A DNA stretch of 64,000 nt from Amycolatopsis sp. MtRt-6 (GCF_017308975.1 NZ_JADWPD010000024.1:1-64000); one strand, 5' to 3'. Positions 1-11,016 are shown, counted from the stretch's first letter. Numbers and translations are program-made. The notes: generated by a model not told the origin, from the sequence alone.

Positions 1-1
1 C

Positions 2-30
2 GGGGCCCCCCCCCGCGGGGGGGGGGCCCC
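2..30. repeat. G/C homopolymer palindrome at window edge
   Basis: Four G, nine C, the dinucleotide GC, ten G and four C follow each other, so the C9 and G10 tracts can fold on each other. No gene is visible in bases 1-106. Such perfect homopolymer runs are unusual even in GC-rich actinobacterial DNA and could be a strong hairpin or an assembly error near a contig end. Confidence 0.4.
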
Positions 31-51
31 ACGGTTCGGAGTCGATCCGGT

Positions 52-71
52 ACGACCCGTGGGCGGGTCGT
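52..71. terminator. hairpin with 8-bp perfect stem
   Basis: ACGACCCG at 52-59 pairs with CGGGTCGT at 64-71 around the loop TGGG. It lies 35 nt before the first gene and could end an upstream transcript lying outside the window. No U-tract follows, as is usual in actinobacteria. Confidence 0.4.
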
Positions 72-106
72 GGTCCGCGTCGGCGTGGTTCGTGCTGTAA
101 TGCAGC

Positions 107-652
107 GTGCTTTACATCGTGCTGGTCCTGGTGCTGGCGGCTCTGGGGTTGCTCGTCACGGCGCTGATGACGGCTTCTTCGCTGTGGGCGTGGGTGTCCA
201 TCGGCCTGTCCGTGCTGGCCGGCCTGCTCCTGGTCGCCGACTGGCTGCGCCGCCGTCGCCGCTCCGCCGCACCGGCCGTCACTGCCGAGCCTGAGCCCGA
301 GGCGCCTGCCGAGCCGGTCGCGGAAGAACAGACCGCGCTGATCCCGGCCTCCGGTGACCTGGGCGACCCGGCCGACACGCCCGAGCCGGCCGTGGATTCC
401 ACCGAGACCGAAACAACGGCCGATTCCGAGCCGGGGGTCGAAGAGACCCCGGAGGAGGACGTCGCCGTCCTGGCCGACCTCGAGGACGAGGTCGTGGTGG
501 TCGACGAGCACCCCCGCTACCACCTGCGCACCTGCACCTGGCTCGGCACCCGCGAAACGATCCCGATCGGCGTCGGCGAGGCCCGCCAGCTCGGCTTCAC
601 CCCCTGCGCCGTCTGCCGCCCCGACGCCACCCTGGTAGCCGCCCACCGCTGA
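107..652 (+). CDS. small membrane protein with acidic linker and C-terminal HxxC/CxxC cysteine motif
   Basis: The 181-residue protein starts at GTG 107. Two hydrophobic helices occupy about residues 2-23 and 26-44, followed by a basic RRRRR stop-transfer stretch. A Pro/Glu/Ala-rich disordered acidic linker spans about 55-140. The last 45 residues are compact and hold HPRYH, a Cys in the following CTW, and CAVC near the end, so a small metal-binding knot is possible. I recognise the architecture as a conserved actinobacterial hypothetical protein but no function is known to me. The N-terminus likely sits in the membrane with the long tail in the cytoplasm. The gene converges on the ArsR-like regulator, with three palindromic repeats between them. 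Confidence 0.75.
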   Translation: MLYIVLVLVLAALGLLVTALMTASSLWAWVSIGLSVLAGLLLVADWLRRRRRSAAPAVTAEPEPEAPAEPVAEEQTALIPASGDLGDPADTPEPAVDSTETETTADSEPGVEETPEEDVAVLADLEDEVVVVDEHPRYHLRTCTWLGTRETIPIGVGEARQLGFTPCAVCRPDATLVAAHR

Positions 653-668
653 CCGTGTCGCCCCTCCC

Positions 669-722
669 ATCACACGTGATGCCTCTCTGATCACGCGTGA
701 TGCCCGCCGGATCACACGTGAT
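669..722. repeat. three 12-bp palindromes ATCACRCGTGAT with exact 21-bp period
   Basis: ATCACACGTGAT at 669-680, ATCACGCGTGAT at 690-701 and ATCACACGTGAT at 711-722 each start 21 bp after the previous one, and each is followed by GCC. Every copy is a palindrome apart from its central R. The period equals two helical turns, so a protein bound to each would sit on one face of the DNA. The array fills the 75-bp gap between two convergent genes. Its function is unknown: operator array, terminator or repetitive element are all possible. Confidence 0.75.
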
Positions 723-727
723 GCCCG

Positions 728-1474
728 TCAAGCGACCAGGTCGGCGAGGCCGAGGTGGGTTTCCAGCGCCCGGGCGCCGTCCGGAGTCAGGCGCAGCGCG
801 CGGTGGGCCTGCGCGCGACGCGTCACCCAGCCCGCGTCGAGGAACCGCGTCGCCACCGCCGCGCCCAGCGCGCCCGCCAGGTGGTGACGCTGCTCGCTCC
901 AGTCCAGGCAGAACCTCAGCAGCGGCCGCCGCTCCGCCGCGACGACGTCGACGTCGACGCCCAGCGCACCGAACACCGCGGCCGCCGCGGGACCCAGCGT
1001 GTACGGGTGTTCGCGCAGCGGAGCCGAAATCCGGTCGCCCGGTCGCCGTCGCGTGTCTCGGGGCCCGGCCAGGGCGCCCCGCGCGAGCAACGCCGACGTG
1101 ACCGTCACGCCGAGCCGGCCCGCGAGGTGGTCGTAGCAGGTCCGGGCCGTCCGCAACGCCTCCGCGCGCGTCCCCTCGCGCAACGACGTCACCGGCTGGG
1201 CCGGCGAGTACCGCGCCAACGTCTCCAGCAGCTCCGCGGTGTCCGGCCCGGCCAGCCGGTAGAACCGGTGCCGCCCCGACTTCTCGGCGACGACCAGGCC
1301 CGCCGACCGCAGCTTCGCCAGGTGCGCGCTGACGCCTTGCGCGGACAGCCGCGCCTCGGCGGCCAGCACCGACGCCGCCAGTGCCCGGCCGTCGGCGAGC
1401 GCGAGCAGCACGCGGACCCGCGCCGGGTCCGCGAACAACGCGGCCGTGCGGGCGATGTCGGCGTCGCCTTCCAC
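728..1474 (-). CDS. ArsR-like winged-helix transcriptional regulator
   Basis: The 248-residue protein starts at GTG 1474 (VEGDADIARTAALFADPARV). An ArsR-type winged helix spans about residues 5-85, with the family signature FADPARVRVLLAL and the recognition region LSAQGVSAHLAKLRSAGLV. A second conserved region near residues 110-220 contains ARTCYDHLAG and RPLLRFCLDWSEQRHHLAGAL; the same block recurs in the regulator at 8005-8697, so the two are paralogues. The effector is not known and no metal-binding ELCVCDL box is seen. It is transcribed divergently from the exporter at 1541, and a palindrome at 1499-1516 lies between them. By analogy with other such pairs it probably represses the exporter and itself (inference). 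Confidence 0.85.
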   Translation of the reverse strand: MEGDADIARTAALFADPARVRVLLALADGRALAASVLAAEARLSAQGVSAHLAKLRSAGLVVAEKSGRHRFYRLAGPDTAELLETLARYSPAQPVTSLREGTRAEALRTARTCYDHLAGRLGVTVTSALLARGALAGPRDTRRRPGDRISAPLREHPYTLGPAAAAVFGALGVDVDVVAAERRPLLRFCLDWSEQRHHLAGALGAAVATRFLDAGWVTRRAQAHRALRLTPDGARALETHLGLADLVA

Positions 1475-1498
1475 GCCGTTCAGGGTGCCCCCGCGACG

Positions 1499-1516
1499 CT
1501 TCCACCCAAACGGAAG
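1499..1516. promoter_or_regulatory. candidate operator between ArsR-like regulator and exporter
   Basis: CTTCC at 1499-1503 is repeated in inverse as GGAAG at 1512-1516 with eight bases between. It is the only inverted repeat in the 66-bp divergent gap and its size suits an ArsR-type dimer. The assignment rests on position only. Confidence 0.35.
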
Positions 1517-1540
1517 TGTCCGCGCGGTCCACTGGGGGAC

Positions 1541-2920
1541 ATGCTCCTGCTCACCATGTGCGCCGGGATGTTCCTGGTGCAGCTGGACGTCACGGTCGTC
1601 AACGTCGCGCTGCCCGCCATCGGCACCGGCCTGCACGCCGGCCTCGCGGCGCAGCAGTGGGTGGTCGACGGCTACTCGGTCACCCTGGCCGCGTTCCTGC
1701 TCACCGGCGGCGCCCTCGGCGACGTCTTCGGTCACCGCCGGGTCGTCCTGGCGGGCTTCGCGCTGTTCGGCGCGGCGTCGGTCGGGTGCGGGCTCGCCAC
1801 CACCGCGTCCCTGCTCGTCGCCGCCCGCGCCGGCCAGGGCCTGGGCGCGGCGTTGCTGCTGCCCGGCACGCTCGCCGTGATCACGAACGCCTACCCGGGA
1901 CACGCCGAGCGCGCGCGGGCCCTCGGCGTCTGGGCCGGGGTCTCGGCGCTCGCCCTGGCGGCGGGCCCGGTCCTCGGCGGCGCGGTCGTCTCGGCCGCGG
2001 GCTGGCGGCCGGTGTTCTGGCTCAACGTCCCCGTCGTGCCGGCCGCCGTCTTCGCGACCCAGCGGCTCGTTCTACACAGCGAACGCGAGCCCGGACGGCG
2101 GATCGACGTCGCCGGCGTCCTCACGGCCGTGCCCGCGCTCGGCGCCGGGATCTACGCGGTCATCGACCGGAACATCGTGGCTGCGGTGGTCGCGGCCGCC
2201 GCGCTCGGCGCGTTCCTCGCCGTGGAGCGCCGCACCCCGGATCCCATGCTGCCCCCGGACCTCGCCCGGCGGACGCTGAGCCCGAACTTCGTCGCGGCGG
2301 CGATGAACTTCACCGGCATCGGCACGATCCTCGTGCTGACGCTGTACCTGCAGGGCGTGCGGCACGCGGGACCGCTCGAAGCCGGGCTCGAGCTGCTGCC
2401 GCTGTTCGGCCCGCTCTCGCTGCTGGCCCCCGTCGCGGGCCGGCTCACCGGCCGGTTCGGGCCGCGCCCGCTGATGATCACCGGGCTCGCCCTGGGTGCG
2501 CTCGGGATGTTCACCCTGCTGCTGCTGAACGAAACCAGCGGGTACGCGGCGCTCCTGCCGACGCTGCTCGGCCTCGGCATCGGCATGGGCCTGCTCACGA
2601 CGGCGGTGGTGACGGCCGCGGTCGCCGGCATCCCGCCGGAGCGCTCGGGTGTCGCCGGCGGTGTCAACAACACCGCTCGCCAGGCCGGCGGCGCGCTCGG
2701 CGTGGCGGTGCTCGGCACCGTCGTGGACGGCCCGTTCGTCACCGGCCTGCACGAGGTGGGGCTGATCGCCGGGACGTTGTGGCTGGTCGCGCTCGGCGTG
2801 ACCGTACGTGCCCCTCGTGACAACCGGTTGCGCGGGCCAGTTAACCTGGTAGGCAACACGGCGTCGATCCGGCCATCACCGGGGAGCCTCCGGAAGAACC
2901 GAGCGTCACGCTCCCAGTAG
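1541..2920 (+). CDS. MFS transporter, DHA2 (EmrB/QacA-like) family
   Basis: The 459-residue integral membrane protein starts at ATG 1541 after a GGGGG ribosome site at 1534-1538. Motif C/D1-like LDVTVVNVALPAI and WVVDGYSVTLAA near the N-terminus are typical of the DHA2 drug:H+ antiporters, followed by the loop 2-3 motif GGALGDVFGHRRV. It probably exports a hydrophobic compound using the proton gradient. About 12 to 14 hydrophobic segments can be drawn. The last transmembrane helix ends near residue 430; the remaining 28 or so residues (from about RLRGPVNLVG) are polar and are encoded by DNA that also forms the ileS T-box leader, so the C-terminus looks accidentally extended. It is divergent from the ArsR-like gene, its likely regulator. 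Confidence 0.85.
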   Translation: MLLLTMCAGMFLVQLDVTVVNVALPAIGTGLHAGLAAQQWVVDGYSVTLAAFLLTGGALGDVFGHRRVVLAGFALFGAASVGCGLATTASLLVAARAGQGLGAALLLPGTLAVITNAYPGHAERARALGVWAGVSALALAAGPVLGGAVVSAAGWRPVFWLNVPVVPAAVFATQRLVLHSEREPGRRIDVAGVLTAVPALGAGIYAVIDRNIVAAVVAAAALGAFLAVERRTPDPMLPPDLARRTLSPNFVAAAMNFTGIGTILVLTLYLQGVRHAGPLEAGLELLPLFGPLSLLAPVAGRLTGRFGPRPLMITGLALGALGMFTLLLLNETSGYAALLPTLLGLGIGMGLLTTAVVTAAVAGIPPERSGVAGGVNNTARQAGGALGVAVLGTVVDGPFVTGLHEVGLIAGTLWLVALGVTVRAPRDNRLRGPVNLVGNTASIRPSPGSLRKNRASRSQ

Positions 2921-3087
2921 AACCGGACGGGTGCGGCCCGTGACAGCCGTCGAATGAGCGGCCCGGGAGCAAGTGCCGGGCAAGCGGGGTGGTACCGCGG
3001 AACGCCGGAAGGTGTCTCGTCCCCGTGTGGGTGACCGGTGCGGGAGCCGGTCGTCCGTACGCGAGCGACGAACCGAGGAGCACCCGG
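2848..3087 (+). ncRNA. T-box riboswitch (tRNA-Ile sensing) upstream of ileS
   Basis: The T-box signature GGTGGTACCGCGG occupies 2988-3000; its TGGTACC bulge (2990-2996) is the part that pairs with the uncharged tRNA NCCA end. Upstream, the stem I region carries an ATC isoleucine codon at 2875-2877 within GGCCATCACCGGGGAG, a good specifier. The ribosome site GAGGAG (3075-3080) lies just before the ileS start, and no terminator is seen, which suits the translational T-boxes known from actinobacterial ileS. Uncharged tRNA-Ile would free the ribosome site and raise IleRS synthesis. A promoter is not certain: TTGCGC at 2828-2833 with TAGGCA at 2850-2855 is one option. The MFS stop codon (2918-2920) lies inside the leader. 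Confidence 0.9.
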
Positions 3088-6246
<3,159 letters not shown>

Positions 6247-6321
6247 ATTGCCGGGGGTGGCCGGTAGGGTGCGAACTCGACCGGCCACCCACGGCCGGCT
6301 CCTTGGGGGAGGGGAACCGGA

Positions 6322-7947
6322 ATGAGCCCAGGCAAGAGACGCGGGATCCTGATCGGCGGCGCGCTGCTGGTCGTCGTCACCGTGGTCGCGGCGTTCTTCC
6401 TGCTGAACAGCGGGGATTCGACGCCGGAAGCCGCCACCGGGGAAACCACCGTCGAGCGGCCCGGTGCGATCGACCCGAACTCCGCGATCACCGAGTACCT
6501 GCAGGACCTTTCCGAGAACAACCCCGACGCGGCGGCCCGGCTGACCGACGACACCGCGGCCGCCGCGGTGACCCTGCGGACCACCCGGAACACGCTGAAC
6601 CCGACGTCGGTGACCGCCAAGCTGACCGTCCTGCAGCCGGCCCCGGCCGGGGCGAAGCAGACGGGCGGCACGTTCAGCATGGCGTGGACGCTGAAGCCGG
6701 GCCAGGTCTGGACCTACGACGTGCCGTTCGAGCTGGTGCAGAACGGCGGGAAGTGGCTGGTCCACTGGGCGCCGTCGCTGCTGCACCCGAAGCTGGAGGC
6801 GGACCAGCGGCTGGTGATCAGCACCGCCGTGCAGGACACCGTCGCGGTCGCCGACCGCGACGGCAAGCCGCTGCTCGTCAGCGGGTCCGGCGGCGTGCGG
6901 CCGGTCGACGGCAACCCGGCGCCGCTGCTGCGCTCGGCGCTCACCGGGCAGGTCACCGCCGCGGCGGGCTCGGGCTTCGCCGTCGAGCGCGTCGACGCCG
7001 CCGGCAAGAGCGTCGAGCGGCTGTTCGGAAAGGTGGCGGAAGACGGCGCGAAGCCGCTCGTGACGAGCCTGAGCCTGGCCACGCAGAACGCCGCCCAGGC
7101 GGCGGTGGACGGCTACCAGGGGTCGGCGATGCTCGTCGCCCTCGACACGGGCTCGGGCGACATCCTCGCCGTCGCGCAGAACACCGCCGCCGGGGACGCC
7201 CCGAAGGCGCTCAACGGCCTGTACGAGCCGGGTTCGTCGTTCAAGATCGCGACGGCGGTGGCGGCGGTCCAGCAGCGCGGTCTCACCGCGACGTCGCCGG
7301 TCGACTGCCCCGGCGTCGCGACGATCGGCACCCGGACGGTCAAGAACGAGGGCTTCGAGCTGGGCGCGACGAACCTCCAGACGGCGTTCGCGCGCTCCTG
7401 CAACACGACGTTCGGGCAGCTCGCGCTCGACCTGCCCGCGGACGGCCTGAAGAAGGCGGCCGACCAGCTGGGCCTCAACGCCGACTACGAGATCCCGGGC
7501 ATCAACACCGAGCTGGGGAAGATCGAGCCGGCGGCGAGCAAGGACGAGCAGGTCGAGGACGGCTTCGGCCAGGGCCGCATCCAGGCGAGCGCTCTCGGCG
7601 GCGCGCTGATGGCCGCCACGGTCGCCGCGGGCAAGGCGATCACGCCCCGGCTGTGGCACGACCTGCCGACCACGGTGGTCAAGGGCTACTCGCCGCCACC
7701 GGCGTCGGCGCTGGGCGAGGTCCGGAAGCTGATGCGCGCGGTGGTCACGAGCGGAACCGGCCGCGCGGCCGGCGCGGCCGGGAACGTCTTCGGCAAGACG
7801 GGCACGGCCCAGTTCGGCGACGGTTCGAACGCGACGGGCTGGTTCGTGGGCTACCGCGACAAGGTGGCGTTCGCGGTGGTCCTGGAGAACTCCAACGACT
7901 CGGGCCCGGCCGTCCAGCTGGCCACGAAGTTCCTCAAGGCCCTCTGA
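6322..7947 (+). CDS. class B penicillin-binding protein with MecA_N/NTF2-like domain
   Basis: The 541-residue protein is a membrane-anchored transpeptidase that cross-links peptidoglycan outside the membrane. The start is ATG 6322 after GGGGAGGGGAA. One transmembrane anchor covers about residues 8-28; an NTF2-like MecA_N domain follows at about 50-155, then a short dimerisation segment and the transpeptidase domain from about 240. The three active-site motifs are complete: SSFK with nucleophile Ser305 and Lys308, SCN at 359-361, and KTGT at 492-495. The layout resembles the mycobacterial PbpA/Rv2864c group. It stands alone, 75 nt after ileS. Confidence 0.92.
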   Translation: MSPGKRRGILIGGALLVVVTVVAAFFLLNSGDSTPEAATGETTVERPGAIDPNSAITEYLQDLSENNPDAAARLTDDTAAAAVTLRTTRNTLNPTSVTAKLTVLQPAPAGAKQTGGTFSMAWTLKPGQVWTYDVPFELVQNGGKWLVHWAPSLLHPKLEADQRLVISTAVQDTVAVADRDGKPLLVSGSGGVRPVDGNPAPLLRSALTGQVTAAAGSGFAVERVDAAGKSVERLFGKVAEDGAKPLVTSLSLATQNAAQAAVDGYQGSAMLVALDTGSGDILAVAQNTAAGDAPKALNGLYEPGSSFKIATAVAAVQQRGLTATSPVDCPGVATIGTRTVKNEGFELGATNLQTAFARSCNTTFGQLALDLPADGLKKAADQLGLNADYEIPGINTELGKIEPAASKDEQVEDGFGQGRIQASALGGALMAATVAAGKAITPRLWHDLPTTVVKGYSPPPASALGEVRKLMRAVVTSGTGRAAGAAGNVFGKTGTAQFGDGSNATGWFVGYRDKVAFAVVLENSNDSGPAVQLATKFLKAL

Positions 7948-7964
7948 CCCGGCGGGTGCGAAGG

Positions 7965-7980
7965 TTCGGCCACGGCCGAA
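7965..7980. promoter_or_regulatory. palindrome TTCGGCC-AC-GGCCGAA before the second ArsR-like gene
   Basis: Two perfect 7-bp arms flank two bases, directly upstream of a -10-like TAGCGT at 7993-7998. The box ends six bases before ATG 8005, so the transcript could be leaderless. The palindrome could be an operator for the regulator itself or a terminator for the penicillin-binding protein gene. Confidence 0.4.
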
Positions 7981-8004
7981 GTCCCGCCGCCGTAGCGTGG
8001 GGAC

Positions 8005-8697
8005 ATGGAGACGATCGCGCTGGCCGAGGTGGCCGCGGTGCTCGCCGACCCGAGCCGGGCCACCATGTGCCTCGTGCTGCTGGACGGCCGGGCCTGGACC
8101 GTCGGCGAGCTCGCGAAGGCCGCCGGGATCGCGCTCTCGACGGCCAGCGAGCACGTCACCCGGCTGGCCGGTGCCGGCTTCGTCGTCCGCGTCAAGCAGG
8201 GGCGGGCCAGCTACGTCCGGATCGCCGACCCGCGCGTCGCCGAGCTGATCGAGCACCTGGCCCAGCACGCCGAACATCGGCCTCCGACCGGCCTGAAGTC
8301 GTCGCTGCGGGCGCGGCGGCTCGGGTTCGCCCGGACCTGCTACGACCACCTCGCCGGCGAGCTCGGCGTCGCCCTGCGCGACGGCATGCTCGCCGCCGGC
8401 CTGGTCGGTACCGCCGACGGGCTGACGCTGACCCCGCGCGGCCGCGCGGTGCTGGCGGACCTCGGCGTGCCGGTCGCCCCCGGGCGGCGGCCGCTGCTGC
8501 GGGACTGTCTGGATTGGACGGAGCGCCGCGACCACCTCGCCGGTGCCCTGCCCGCCGCCCTGCTCGACCGGGCGGTCGACGCCGGCTGGGTGGCCAGGGA
8601 CGGCCACCGGGCGGTCAAGGTCCTGCCGGCCGCGCACGCGCCGTTCGCCGCTCTCGGTGTCGATCTCGACGCGCTCGGTGGCGTCGCGGCGCATTAA
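8005..8697 (+). CDS. ArsR-like winged-helix transcriptional regulator, paralogue of the one at 728-1474
   Basis: The 230-residue protein has an N-terminal ArsR-type winged helix (about residues 5-80: VLADPSRATMCLVLLDG, then STASEHVTRLAGAGFV). The second half repeats the block seen in the 728-1474 protein, including FARTCYDHLAGELGV and RRPLLRDCLDWTERRDHLAGAL, about 45% alike by eye. No metal or redox residues stand out; the effector is unknown. The start ATG 8005 follows TAGCGT at 7993-7998 with a 6-nt gap, which suggests a leaderless mRNA. The antiporter gene begins 96 nt later on the same strand. Confidence 0.82.
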   Translation: METIALAEVAAVLADPSRATMCLVLLDGRAWTVGELAKAAGIALSTASEHVTRLAGAGFVVRVKQGRASYVRIADPRVAELIEHLAQHAEHRPPTGLKSSLRARRLGFARTCYDHLAGELGVALRDGMLAAGLVGTADGLTLTPRGRAVLADLGVPVAPGRRPLLRDCLDWTERRDHLAGALPAALLDRAVDAGWVARDGHRAVKVLPAAHAPFAALGVDLDALGGVAAH

Positions 8698-8793
8698 CAC
8701 ACCGGGTCGCCGGAGCCGGGCAGCGGTACACGAACGAGTTAACCCCTGCGCCTCACTATTCTGAGGGCCCACGGCACTCGGGAGGAGGCGGGC

Positions 8794-10272
8794 ATGAACC
8801 AGCTTCCCGTGCTGCTCGGCGTCGGGGGCGTCGTGCTCCTCGCCTCCGTGCTGGCCGTGCGGGTGTCGATCCGGCTCGGCCTGCCGTCGCTGCTGCTGTA
8901 CCTGGGGATCGGCGTCCTGCTGGGCGAAGCCGGCTTCGGCATCCGGTTCGACAACCCCGAGCTCACCCAGTCGCTCGGGCTCGCCGCGCTCGTCATGATC
9001 CTCGCCGAGGGCGGGCTGACCACCCGGTGGTCGGCGGTGAAACCCGCGCTGGGCCGCGGGATCGCACTGTCCACAGTGGCCGTGGTGGTGAGCGTCGCGG
9101 CCACCGGCGCGGCCTTGCACTGGCTGCTGGGCCTCGACTGGCGGCTGGCGCTGCTGTGGGGCGCGGTGCTCGCCTCGACGGACGCGGCCGCGGTGTTTTC
9201 GGTGCTGCGGACGGCCGGGATCGGCAAACGGCTCACCGGCGCGCTCGAGCTCGAGTCGGGCATCAACGACGCGCCGGCCTACATCGCCGTCGTGGTGCTG
9301 GCCGAAGGCACCACTGTGGACTGGACGCTGCCGCTGCTGGTGGTCTACGAGCTGACGGCGGGCCTGGTCATCGGCTTGGCCTTCGGCTGGCTCGGCGGGA
9401 TCGCGCTGCGGCGGGCCGCGCTGCCGGCCACCGGCCTCTACCCGCTGGCCACGGTCGCGGTGTGCGTCGTGGCGTACTCGTCCGGGCAACTGCTGCACGC
9501 GTCCGGGCTGCTCGCCACCTACGTCGCCGCGCTGGTGCTCGGCAATTCGCGGCTGCCGCACCGGTCGGACACGCTCTCGTTCGCCGAGGGCCTCGGGTGG
9601 CTGGCGCAGATCGGGCTGTTCGTGCTGCTCGGTCTGTTCGCTTCGCCGAGCCGGCTGCTCGACGCGATCGTGCCGGGCCTGGTCGCCGGCGCCGTCGTGC
9701 TGCTGCTGGCGCGGCCGCTCTCGGTCGTGCTGTCGATGCTGCCGTTCCGGCTGCCGTGGCGGGAACAGGCGTTCCTGTCGTGGGCCGGGCTGCGCGGCGC
9801 CGTGCCGATCGTGCTCGCCATGATCCCGCTGTCGCAGGGCCTGCCGGGCGCGCAGCGGCTGGTCGACGCGGTGTTCGTGCTGGTCATCGTGCTGACGCTG
9901 GTGCAGGGGGCGACGCTCGGCCCGCTCGCGCGCAAACTCGGGCTGGCCAAGAAGTCCGAGGCACACGAGATCGAGGTCGACTCCGCGCCGCTGGACGAAA
10001 TGGGCGCGGAGCTGCTGCAGGTCCGGATCCAGCCCGGGTCGAAGCTGCACGGCGTGTACCTGTCCGAGCTGCGGCTGCCCATCGGGGCGACGATCAGCCT
10101 GGTCGTCCGCGACGGCGCGGGCTTCACGCCGCAGAAGACCAGCCGGCTGCAGGAGCACGACCAGCTGCTGGTCGTCACGACGAGCGCGGTTCGCGACGCC
10201 GTCGAACGCCGGCTGCGCGCGGTCGACCGGGCCGGGCGCCTGGCCCGCTGGAAGGGCGAATCCGGGCGCTGA
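8794..10272 (+). CDS. CPA1-type K+(Na+)/H+ antiporter with C-terminal RCK_C (TrkA-C) domain
   Basis: The 492-residue protein starts at ATG 8794 after GGGAGGAGG. About 12 transmembrane helices fill residues 5-385. The ion-binding helix signatures STDAAAVFSVLR and LELESGINDAPAYI match the NhaP2/CvrA group. The last 100 residues hold an RCK_C-like domain (LLQVRIQPGSKLHGVYLSELRLP...), which in relatives binds a nucleotide and gates transport. It probably expels K+ or Na+ in exchange for protons at the cytoplasmic membrane. The cation is not readable from the sequence. Confidence 0.88.
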   Translation: MNQLPVLLGVGGVVLLASVLAVRVSIRLGLPSLLLYLGIGVLLGEAGFGIRFDNPELTQSLGLAALVMILAEGGLTTRWSAVKPALGRGIALSTVAVVVSVAATGAALHWLLGLDWRLALLWGAVLASTDAAAVFSVLRTAGIGKRLTGALELESGINDAPAYIAVVVLAEGTTVDWTLPLLVVYELTAGLVIGLAFGWLGGIALRRAALPATGLYPLATVAVCVVAYSSGQLLHASGLLATYVAALVLGNSRLPHRSDTLSFAEGLGWLAQIGLFVLLGLFASPSRLLDAIVPGLVAGAVVLLLARPLSVVLSMLPFRLPWREQAFLSWAGLRGAVPIVLAMIPLSQGLPGAQRLVDAVFVLVIVLTLVQGATLGPLARKLGLAKKSEAHEIEVDSAPLDEMGAELLQVRIQPGSKLHGVYLSELRLPIGATISLVVRDGAGFTPQKTSRLQEHDQLLVVTTSAVRDAVERRLRAVDRAGRLARWKGESGR

Positions 10273-10324
10273 AGGAAATTCACGAACAGTCTTCCCTGTA
10301 GTCGCTCTTTTGGCTCAATGTGCG

Positions 10325-10802
10325 CTCGTTCGAGTGAACATTGCCGGCCAGCAGGTCTACTCGGCGGGCATCCACTCCGACGACGGCAACACCGGGGTGA
10401 AGAACGCCATCGACTTCAGCCCGGCCGACGGCACGGTCCGCGCCCCGCTGGCCGGCACGGTCCACCTGCAGCACTGTGCGGGCGGTGACTGGGTGACCGT
10501 CGATCACTCGGGTGGGTGCTCGGCTCGACCGGCAACGCACTGCCGTGCGGAGGGAGCAGCACGGGCGCCCACGTGCACTTCACGCTCTGGACGCTCCCGG
10601 ACGCGGCGGCGGGGGATTGGGACGGCGTCGCGTTCGCCCGCCTGTCGACGGAGGTGGCGGCGGCCCTCGGCGAGCCGGTCGACGGAAAGACGTTCGGCGG
10701 CTGGCGGTTCGCGGCGGGGCGGAGCAGTACTCGGGCACCGCGACGCACGTGGCGGACGGAGCGGTGGTCCAGCTGCCGGGCCGCTTCCGCGCAGCTCGCT
10801 GA
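10325..10802 (+). pseudogene. M23 (LytM-type) metallopeptidase, decayed: frameshifts and internal deletion
   Basis: Fragments of one M23 endopeptidase run through three frames. Up to about 10513 one frame reads NAIDFSPADGTVRAPLAGTV and VTVDHSGG. At 10516 the next frame resumes with LGSTGNALPCGGSSTGAHVH and FTLW, which holds the HxH zinc motif. Near 10720, in a G-rich run, the reading shifts again to EQYSGTATHVADGAVVQLPG and stops at 10802. The segment normally found between VDHSGG and the LGSTGN strand (about 30 residues including a conserved His) is missing, and no signal peptide is found at the start. The active enzyme would cleave peptidoglycan peptides outside the cell. I consider it dead unless two sequencing errors coincide. 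Confidence 0.8.
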
Positions 10803-10845
10803 CGCGCCTGCGCGCACGAAGCCAAGCCGTGTTGGCGGGTCGCCA

Positions 10846-10930
10846 GCGCCCCAATGTGGCCTTCGGTGCGCTCAACGCACCGAAGGCCACATTGGGTGCG
10901 TTGAGCGCAACCAAGGCCACATTGGGGCGC
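10846..10930. repeat. 85-bp intergenic palindromic repeat, copy A
   Basis: Two 34-bp arms starting GCGCCCCAATGTGGCCTT are inverted copies of each other with three mismatches and flank a 17-bp core that is itself a third partial copy (AAGGCCACATTGGG). A second copy of identical length sits at 51477-51561. The transcript could fold into a long hairpin. It lies between the decayed M23 gene and the SAM-IV leader. The organisation resembles REP/MITE-like elements; no flanking target duplication is obvious. Confidence 0.85.
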
Positions 10931-10979
10931 GCCTTCCGTTCACCGTCTGTGAGCGCCGTCTCAGAATGTGAGGTGGGAC

Positions 10980-11009
10980 TTGGCCGCCGGCCGCCTTCTC
11001 GGTTACCTT
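10980..11009 (+). promoter_or_regulatory. promoter for the SAM-IV leader
   Basis: TTGGCC at 10980-10985 and TACCTT at 11004-11009 are 18 bp apart and start transcription at about the first base of the riboswitch fold. Based on consensus match and position only. Confidence 0.5.
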
Positions 11010-11016
11010 CTGGCTC

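Noticed and set aside
669..722. CRISPR-like array
   Set aside because: The 12-bp repeats have 9-bp gaps with partly shared sequence, too short for spacers, and no cas gene is present.
2989..3087. An earlier ileS start giving 33 more residues
   Set aside because: That stretch is the T-box antiterminator and linker; ATG 3088 has the ribosome site and matches the usual N-terminus.
10846..10930. Insertion sequence
   Set aside because: At 85 bp there is no coding capacity, and no flanking target duplication is obvious; kept as a short palindromic repeat.
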